Shown here: positions 41,524-47,507 of the stretch, piece after piece
How the letters are laid out: each line of letters opens with the position of its first letter
Numbering within the stretch: the stretch's first letter is position 1
Assembly: GCA_030612005.1 (NCBI GenBank)
Contig: JAUWOU010000010.1
Location: 1-47,507, forward strand
Source: Candidatus Thorarchaeota archaeon
GTDB lineage: Archaea > Asgardarchaeota > Thorarchaeia > Thorarchaeales > Thorarchaeaceae
DNA length: 47,507 nucleotides
Direction: 5' to 3'
Translations under genes and position numbers: made by a program
The notes under the pieces: model-generated
Seen by the model: only the letters and a program-made list of their open reading frames with translations
Databases searched by the model: none
What the model was told of the DNA's origin: nothing

Positions 41524-41738
41524 TATTCACACCTGAAGTGGATTTTATTGCTCTGTATCTTTAAGACTATCGTAACCGTCAAAGCTAGTTTTGAAATCCC
41601 TGGATTTCCAGAACACATTTTACTGTTTCTAGTTGGACGGAAGATATGAGATGCACAAATAAATCACAATGAGTACAATTCTTGGTGTGTCGATAACGGT
41701 ATAATTGCAGTAGACAGAAGTCATATGGTTGAGATAGA

Positions 41739-42341
41739 ATGCCAGCTACACCATTTCATTATCCATTTGCTTTTCTGATATCCAAAATAGATAGGCGGTT
41801 GTCCCTGCCTGCATTAGTAGTTGGATCAGTGATACCAGATATTGAAGTACCACTCATGCGGATATTCTTCAGTGACTTGCCAGACCATTTGTTCTTTCAC
41901 AGTCTGATTGGAGCTGTTACAGTAGGGACCATTCTAGCAGTTATCGTTACTTGGATTCTCTATGCACCAATAATCTCCACTCTTTTTTGTGTGGATCGCG
42001 AGAGATTGAACAAAGTATGTGGAATGTCAAAAATATTGGTCGTTTCGTGCCTTATTGGAGTCCTTTCACACCTGTTGCTAGATTATCCAATGCACTGGTT
42101 CAATCCAATTCTTTGGCCATGGGTAGACCCGTTTGATGTTGTAGGACCGATGGTTCTTCTCTTCACACCATTTGGAAGTATCAGCGGGATTGCCTATCTA
42201 ATGGCGAATGTATTAACAAACATGATTATGGTTGTGTGTTGGGTGCTGATTTTGAAGAAATACTGGGGAAAGGACCTATGGGGCAATCATTGGGTGGGTG
42301 GTAAAGACCAAAAGCAAGATCTTCAATCCGCCGTTCCTTAG
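41739..42341 (+). CDS. DUF4184-like membrane protein
   Basis: 200 residues with about five hydrophobic helices. The start, MPATPFHYPFAFLISK, followed by LPALVVGSVIPDIEVPL, is characteristic of DUF4184/YdjM-like membrane proteins, some of which are predicted metal-dependent hydrolases. His and Asp residues in FHYP, VIPDIE, HLFFHSLIG and SHLLLDYPMHW fit that proposal. ATG is preceded by a weak GGTTGAGA. It lies 32 bases before the AhcY reading frame (41 before its ATG) on the same strand. Function is not known. Confidence 0.7.
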   Translation: MPATPFHYPFAFLISKIDRRLSLPALVVGSVIPDIEVPLMRIFFSDLPDHLFFHSLIGAVTVGTILAVIVTWILYAPIISTLFCVDRERLNKVCGMSKILVVSCLIGVLSHLLLDYPMHWFNPILWPWVDPFDVVGPMVLLFTPFGSISGIAYLMANVLTNMIMVVCWVLILKKYWGKDLWGNHWVGGKDQKQDLQSAVP

Positions 42342-42382
42342 CATTCATATAGCTATAGACGACGGGAGGTCCTGTGGTCACC

Positions 42383-43639
42383 ATGACTGAATACAAGGTG
42401 AAGGACATTGATCTTGCTGAAGAAGGCAGGATGCTAATCGATTATGCTGAAAAGAACATGCCAGTTCTCATGCTTTTGCGGGAAAAATACTCCAAGACAA
42501 AGCCTCTCAAGGGAATGAGGATTACTGGTTGTTTACACGTAACCAAGGAAACAGCAGTGCTTGTTGAAACCCTTAGAGCAGCTGGTGCAGAGGTTGCATG
42601 GTCAGGTTGTAATCCCCTCTCAACAAATGACAAAGTTGCAGCAGCACTCGCAGCAAATGATGTGCCAGTCTTTGCTTGGCACGGTCTAAATACAGAGGAA
42701 TACTACTGGTGTATTGAACAGACCCTGAAAATCAAACCGACCCTGACTCTAGATGATGGTGCAGACCTGATTTTCACCATACATAAAAAATACGAGGAAC
42801 TGATTCCAGATCTCTATGGCGGCTCTGAAGAAACAACTACTGGTGTTATCAGAATTAGAGCCATGGCTGAGGATGGAGCACTCAAGTACCCAATAATAGC
42901 AGTCAACGATGCAGACACAAAGCATCTGTTCGATAATGTCTATGGTACTGGACAGAGTGCCTTTGACGGAGTATTGCGGGCTACCGATATGTTGATAGCT
43001 GGTAAGACGGTCGTTATTGGCGGATACGGCTATTGTGGGAGAGGGATGGCTTTGCGTGCAAAAGGAATGGGTGCGGATGTCATCGTAACAGAAGTGGATC
43101 CTGTTAGAGGACTTCAAGCTAGGATGGATGGCTATCAGGTCATGAAGATGGATGATGCTGCTTCAAAGGGAGACGTATTCCTTACTGCAACTGGAATGAA
43201 GGATATTGTCACAGGTGCACACATCAAGAAAATGAAGTCTGGTGCTGTTCTTGGAAATCTGGGACACTATAACGTTGAAATTAACGAACCAGAGTTGATG
43301 GCTCTTAGTAAGAGTAAGAAAAGAATCAGACATGCTCTCGATGAGTATGAAACTAAAGATGGTCGTTTTATATACTTGATTGGTGAAGGAAGATTGGTCA
43401 ATTTGGCGGCGGGAAGTGGTCACCCAAGCTCTGTAATGGATTTATCTTTCGCCTCACAGTTCAATGCCATGATATGGATGGCTAAGAATGGAAAGGGCTT
43501 GAAGCCAGCTGTGTATGAATTCCCAAAGGAATTAGACCTTGAAACTGCCTTGATGAAGCTTCACACAATGGACATAACTATTGATGAATGGACAGAAGAA
43601 CAGAAGCGATATGCAAAAGCATACGACGAAGGAACTTGA
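42383..43639 (+). CDS. ahcY: S-adenosylhomocysteine hydrolase
   Basis: 418 residues from ATG 42383 (MTEYKVKDIDLAEEGR); GTG 42374 is an alternative, 3 bases after GGAGGT. It reversibly hydrolyses S-adenosylhomocysteine to adenosine and homocysteine, clearing the product of SAM methyl transfer. The NAD-binding loop GGYGYCGRGMALRAKGMGAD starts near G213; the N-terminal substrate motif SGCNPLSTND and the C-terminal GSGHPSSVMDLSFASQFNA are intact. The length suits archaeal enzymes, lacking the bacterial insertion. A strong terminator hairpin follows at 43648. Confidence 0.97.
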   Translation: MTEYKVKDIDLAEEGRMLIDYAEKNMPVLMLLREKYSKTKPLKGMRITGCLHVTKETAVLVETLRAAGAEVAWSGCNPLSTNDKVAAALAANDVPVFAWHGLNTEEYYWCIEQTLKIKPTLTLDDGADLIFTIHKKYEELIPDLYGGSEETTTGVIRIRAMAEDGALKYPIIAVNDADTKHLFDNVYGTGQSAFDGVLRATDMLIAGKTVVIGGYGYCGRGMALRAKGMGADVIVTEVDPVRGLQARMDGYQVMKMDDAASKGDVFLTATGMKDIVTGAHIKKMKSGAVLGNLGHYNVEINEPELMALSKSKKRIRHALDEYETKDGRFIYLIGEGRLVNLAAGSGHPSSVMDLSFASQFNAMIWMAKNGKGLKPAVYEFPKELDLETALMKLHTMDITIDEWTEEQKRYAKAYDEGT

Positions 43640-43647
43640 GATATTAT

Positions 43648-43667
43648 GTTGGGGAATCTTCCCCAAC
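43648..43667 (+). terminator. Perfect hairpin after ahcY
   Basis: GTTGGGGAA (43648-43656), TC, TTCCCCAAC (43659-43667): nine perfect base pairs, followed by TTTTCCTTTT. It begins 8 bases after the AhcY stop and fits a hairpin-plus-T terminator. It also separates ahcY from the convergent giant gene, whose stop is at 43700. Confidence 0.75.
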
Positions 43668-43699
43668 TTTTCCTTTTCTGTAATTTGGTTCTATAACAG

Positions 43700-46600
43700 C
43701 TAATCATCACGGTCTGTTGGGTCTTTTTTTTCTAGACGTAGACGTTCTGCTTCTTTCCTTGAGCGCTCAAGTCTATTACGAGCTCTATCCACTTTATCTT
43801 TATGACGTTTCATCCACCCATTCAGATGTTTTTTCTTTCGTCTATCATTTGGAGAAGCTATGAGACCCCACAAAGCAACATCATCTTCAGAAGATGCTCT
43901 TGTTGCCCATTTCACAGATACACGATCAGAGGATATAGATCTTCTAATCTCTCCAGGATTCTGTTCAGAGGTCATGATTCCATTCATCGCAGCCAGATGT
44001 TTTTCATCTTCGATATATTCGGATGGATTCTCCCTTATGATGCGGTCCAACTCTTCAGCTTTAGCTGCATCCTCAGGACTGCCAGATTCCATGAAACGCT
44101 TCAAGTCACCCATTGTAAGAGCGAAGTAGATTTCTATCACACCTGAAGGATATTCACGTTCATGTCGTGTTCCATGTTTCTCAATGAATAGAACGAGGTC
44201 ATGAGATATTTTTTGTTCGAATTTGTATTTCGTCCCCTTCTTTGCATCATAAAGGATAATAGATCGATTCCAAGATATCCGAATGTTGTCTTTAGCATTG
44301 ATTGTTACACAACCTTCTTCAGGAATAAGATCCTGAAGATAGGCAAGTTGCACCTCTGGTGAGCCATACATAATGAAATGTGGAATACGAACTCCTTGCA
44401 GAATCTTATCGCCTACAGGCATTCCTAGTTTTACTAGTAACCTACCAATAACACTTGGTAATCGTAGACCACCCACAGAACCATCATGCTTGTAAAGTGG
44501 ATTACAGCGAATACTCCCCAGTATTTGGACCATTTGTCGTATCTTTTTGCGACGTATTGCTGTATTTTCATAGTATTGTACTTTATACGTTTCATCTATG
44601 GTCCCATCAGACCCAATTGAGGCAAAGAGTCGAGCCATGAGTATCTTGAAAAGCTCCACATCGGGAAATTGAGGATTGACTATTTGCTCACCAACACCAA
44701 TTCTCTCAATCTGACCTTTGATATCCTTCAATTTCATATCTATCGAGTCTAAAATGAATTTCAGAACTTCTCCTCGAATATGATTAGTTGTAGGTCTTAG
44801 ATCTGAAATAATACGACCTTCCCCGGATAGACCCTTAGGATCATAGGGCGTAATCTGTTTGATGAGCTGACTTAGCATATAATTACCCTTCAATCCTAGA
44901 TTCTTCATTGCATTCTTAGTGAGGGTTTTTCGGAGTTTATTGTTAAAGAAGAAAAGCTCCTTGGAGTATAGTTCAAGATAATCAAACTGACTTGTAGTAT
45001 CATTCCAGATGTATAGAGAGCCATTAGCTTGCCCAAGTCGGAGATTTAGTCCTGTAGAATTCTGCAGATTAAGCTCGACCTTCTCACGATCTTGAGTAAT
45101 CTTATCTATAATATCAAGCAACCAACGAGGTCCACGTTTTTGATTATACGGACGAAGAGGAATTATTGTGATTCTTCCATGAGATTGGTGATTTTGATAG
45201 AGTGCGATTATACTCTTTGATATCTGCTTTATTGACTGTTTCTTAATCGATTTCAGAGGTTTCAAGCTCCGATACCCAGTTGAAGGATCAATCATCATTG
45301 ATTGTGCTACTGGTGTAAGCTTGCTTTCAAACTGAATGCGGAGTCTTTCATTTGTGAAAACCATATTTAGAAGATAGGGTGGTATACCACTCAACCATCG
45401 CCGTGCCGTATGGAATTTTGCATCAACTCTACGTGAAAGCTCAGATTTTGACAGGTCAGGATACAACATCCGTAATTCAAGGATTTTGAAATATGCTCGA
45501 ACATCCTTCAGTTTTTCTTCAAATCCATCAATCTCTCGAAGATAGGGGTGACGTTCCAGTAATTTCAGGAATTCCTTGAAAGTTCGTGGAACTGAGGCGA
45601 TTTTTTTCTTAGGTTTCCTTTTTGTGCGTGTTTCTCCTCTTGCTTTCTTCAACCCATCTCTTGCAATAGCTTCAATCAGTCGCGGCAAAGTACCCTTTGC
45701 TATCCAGTTCTTTAACGTTGTCAGAGGAACGTCATATTTCTCCGAAAAATATCGTGACATAGCACGTTGGGACATGTGAGAGAAATCGTTTCTGGCAAGT
45801 TCATCCCGAACCTTGTAGTAAATCTCAGCAAGTTTTAGACCCTTTTTGTAATGCAACCATTTCTTCATCTCTGGGCGTTTTGATATAGCTTGCTTGAATT
45901 CTCTGAATGTAGAGGGAATGAATTGTTGTATGGTTAGCTCCTTGGAATCAGTAACTGATTGTTTCTCCTTCAAAAGAGTTTCAAACTTCTTTCGTAATTT
46001 CTTGTTCATAGTGCGAACTACAATGCTAGTCCATACTCGTTCCACTTCATCCTTCCAGAGCTCTTTGATGAGCCGAGGAACCGCTCCCTTTTGTTTTCCC
46101 CTCAGATACTTCTTGGCGTTCTCATACTTCTCTTTGTAATCCGGGCTTGCTCGTACAGAGGTGTTTCTCTCAATCCACTCATCGAGGTCTTCCTCGGTTT
46201 TCAATTTGGAACGGATATCTTCTTTGAACTTCTCACGTTCCTCTTCTGAGAGTTTGGTAAACAGGTCTGCAATCTTATCCCTAACACTCTTCTGTTCTTG
46301 CTCTACCTCATCCTCTTCAGTTTCTTCAAAATATGGTCGATATTCAAGAGTTCTATCTATGTGTTCGTTCCCTGTCATGGCATCAACAATTATCCTCGAT
46401 TCATCAACCTCCTCTTCTTTCGAGGACTCCAGTTCCTCAACTAACTCATTAACTAGATCCTCAACAAATTCCTCGATGTGTTGGATAGTTTCCTCAGATA
46501 TGTCGATGGGAAGTTCAAAATCATCTTCAACCTCTAAAGATTCAGCGAGCTCACCTTCAATAACTTCATCCTGTTCCGGAGATATTTTGTCCGCTTCGTT

Positions 46601-47507
46601 TTCTTTGGATGGTTCAATGGATTCGCGTGATTCATCGACTTCAGGAAGTTCAGTTTCAGAAACGACGACCTCAGATTCAGTTGAGGTGTCGAGGCGCTCT
46701 TTTTCAATATCCTTTTTCTCTTCCACAACTTCACTGACCGCTTCTCTGCAATCAGATGCGTCCTCAACTTCCTGTGATTCCTTCACAACTTCTTTTTCCG
46801 TAGGTTCCCTCTTAGACTCGTCAATAGAGGTCTCTTCGATCGAATGTTCCTCGATGGTGGTATGTTCCTTCTTTCTTTCAGGTGTTTCAACTTGTTCATG
46901 TTCAACTTCTTCAGATTCCGAGATTTCAGGTCGCACTATAGAATTGCGGACCTCAGTGCACGATTCTTGTTCTGCGACTTCCTGATTTTCTTCGGAGGTT
47001 TGTTGGACTTCAGATGTTTCTTCTTCGACTGGTTCTACTGACTCCTCTATCCCCAACTCAGCCTTACTCTCAGAAACCTCTCCAGTTTCCGTGACATAGA
47101 CCATCCCATCACTACCCTCGATATGAGATTCACCCGATGCAGCAGTTTCTTCAGACTCACTACTCTCAGTGGTTTCTTCGGATTCTGAAGAGGTTTCCTT
47201 TAATGAAGATTCTTCAAGCTTGCTCTCCATATCGTTGACAAACTCTTCATGGAGTTCTTCACGAACTTCCTCAAGTTCATGACCAAGGTCTTCCTCCATA
47301 CCTTCTAACTCTTTTACAGATTCGCGAGCTATTTCTTCAGCCCGCTCTGCGTTAGAATCAAGTTCTTCAAGTTCTTTGATTGCCTCCTCAGTGAGCTGTT
47401 CGATTTTTTCTCGCTTTTCAAGTTCTTCTGAAGCCTCAGAGGCAATCTCCTCTGCAGTTTTTGAAACCTCATCAACTTCTTGCTGTTCATGTGTTTCGTC
47501 AATTTCC
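43700..47507 (-). CDS. Giant acidic protein with duplicated HTH-like modules and a LAGLIDADG-like core (5' end outside the window)
   Basis: The frame stays open to the window edge, so the start is missing; numbering below is from ATG 47299. Residues 1-335, plus the visible upstream part, are Glu/Ser-rich and acidic with no repeat that I can define. Residues 340-460 are charged and helical. A module is repeated: a PxTFxEF helix segment at 461 and 570, each followed by an HTH-like segment (MSRYFSEKYDVPLTTLKNWI near 513-533; LSKSELSRRVDAKFHTARRW at 616-635) and a G-xx-P-x-L turn. The C-terminal region has LAGLIDADG-like helices LFASIGSDG (891-899, D898 kept) and LQDLIPEEG (988-996, Asp replaced by Glu). 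Between them are KLGMPVGDKI and IPHFIMYGSPE, as in homing endonucleases. A DNA-binding role is likely; nuclease activity is uncertain. Confidence 0.75.
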   Translation of the reverse strand, partial: EIDETHEQQEVDEVSKTAEEIASEASEELEKREKIEQLTEEAIKELEELDSNAERAEEIARESVKELEGMEEDLGHELEEVREELHEEFVNDMESKLEESSLKETSSESEETTESSESEETAASGESHIEGSDGMVYVTETGEVSESKAELGIEESVEPVEEETSEVQQTSEENQEVAEQESCTEVRNSIVRPEISESEEVEHEQVETPERKKEHTTIEEHSIEETSIDESKREPTEKEVVKESQEVEDASDCREAVSEVVEEKKDIEKERLDTSTESEVVVSETELPEVDESRESIEPSKENEADKISPEQDEVIEGELAESLEVEDDFELPIDISEETIQHIEEFVEDLVNELVEELESSKEEEVDESRIIVDAMTGNEHIDRTLEYRPYFEETEEDEVEQEQKSVRDKIADLFTKLSEEEREKFKEDIRSKLKTEEDLDEWIERNTSVRASPDYKEKYENAKKYLRGKQKGAVPRLIKELWKDEVERVWTSIVVRTMNKKLRKKFETLLKEKQSVTDSKELTIQQFIPSTFREFKQAISKRPEMKKWLHYKKGLKLAEIYYKVRDELARNDFSHMSQRAMSRYFSEKYDVPLTTLKNWIAKGTLPRLIEAIARDGLKKARGETRTKRKPKKKIASVPRTFKEFLKLLERHPYLREIDGFEEKLKDVRAYFKILELRMLYPDLSKSELSRRVDAKFHTARRWLSGIPPYLLNMVFTNERLRIQFESKLTPVAQSMMIDPSTGYRSLKPLKSIKKQSIKQISKSIIALYQNHQSHGRITIIPLRPYNQKRGPRWLLDIIDKITQDREKVELNLQNSTGLNLRLGQANGSLYIWNDTTSQFDYLELYSKELFFFNNKLRKTLTKNAMKNLGLKGNYMLSQLIKQITPYDPKGLSGEGRIISDLRPTTNHIRGEVLKFILDSIDMKLKDIKGQIERIGVGEQIVNPQFPDVELFKILMARLFASIGSDGTIDETYKVQYYENTAIRRKKIRQMVQILGSIRCNPLYKHDGSVGGLRLPSVIGRLLVKLGMPVGDKILQGVRIPHFIMYGSPEVQLAYLQDLIPEEGCVTINAKDNIRISWNRSIILYDAKKGTKYKFEQKISHDLVLFIEKHGTRHEREYPSGVIEIYFALTMGDLKRFMESGSPEDAAKAEELDRIIRENPSEYIEDEKHLAAMNGIMTSEQNPGEIRRSISSDRVSVKWATRASSEDDVALWGLIASPNDRRKKKHLNGWMKRHKDKVDRARNRLERSRKEAERLRLEKKDPTDRDD

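Noticed and set aside
46161-46985. Ser/Thr-rich 274-codon frame on the plus strand
   Set aside because: It is the antisense of the Glu/Ser-rich segment of the giant minus-strand gene; its composition follows from reading GAA/TCA-rich codons backwards.
1-47507. CRISPR arrays, rRNA, full insertion sequences, integrated virus
   Set aside because: I saw no regularly spaced direct repeats, no rRNA-like blocks, and no transposase, integrase or capsid gene in the window.

Overview
This window (about 42% GC by eye) is archaeal chromosome. The evidence is the archaeal exosome/proteasome superoperon at 0.5-5.8 kb (PsmA, SBDS, Rrp4, Rrp41, Rrp42, eL43/L37Ae, a Brix protein and a Pcc1-like protein), an archaeal-type S-adenosylhomocysteinase, and anaerobic ferredoxin/Hdr redox enzymes. 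There is no methanogenesis gene. Together with Thr-rich surface proteins, SCP2 proteins and duplicated Hdr modules, this suggests an anaerobic heterotrophic archaeon, possibly Asgard (Thorarchaeota-like). That lineage guess is inference; no phylogenetic marker was compared.

Layout. 1-307: one copy of a repeat. 303-5828 (-): RNA processing, ribosome and proteasome operon. 6.0-9.9 kb: membrane protein, ABC-3 metal importer (permease, ATPase) with a NikR-type regulator, and a divergent metal-binding protein. 9.9-11.2 kb: small coiled-coil protein and an AEC carrier. 11.3-17.1 kb: an operon of 2-hydroxyacid dehydrogenase, FGGY sugar kinase, class II aldolase and tungsten-type aldehyde:ferredoxin oxidoreductase, flanked by two SCP2-like genes. 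17.2-26.1 kb: a double-length HdrA and two HdrC-HdrB pairs; between the pairs lie a radical SAM gene broken by one stop codon and the second, inverted copy of the repeat. 26.1-27.6 kb: membrane-anchored winged-helix regulator and Thr-rich surface protein. 27.8-30.8 kb: four-subunit 2-oxoacid:ferredoxin oxidoreductase. 31.3-38.9 kb: 2-hydroxyacyl-CoA dehydratase with its ATP-dependent activator, divergent from two acyl-CoA synthetases. 38.9-43.6 kb: two secreted zinc-ribbon proteins, gamma-carbonic anhydrase, a DUF4184-like membrane protein and AhcY. 43.7 kb to the end: a very large acidic protein with duplicated HTH-like modules and a divergent LAGLIDADG core, truncated by the window edge.

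How it works together. The metabolic genes describe ferredoxin-based fermentation. Sugars or polyols are phosphorylated and cleaved, and the aldehyde is oxidised by AOR to give reduced ferredoxin. 2-Oxoacids are oxidised by the Kor-type enzyme. Carboxylic acids are activated by the synthetases, and hydroxyacyl-CoAs are dehydrated by the radical dehydratase. HdrABC-type complexes could bifurcate or confurcate electrons between ferredoxin, NAD(P)H or disulfides. The points most worth a second look are the structured inverted repeat, the HTH-LAGLIDADG giant protein, the NikR/ABC-3 pairing, the aldolase-AOR operon, and the receptor-like proteins that place a zinc ribbon behind a membrane anchor.
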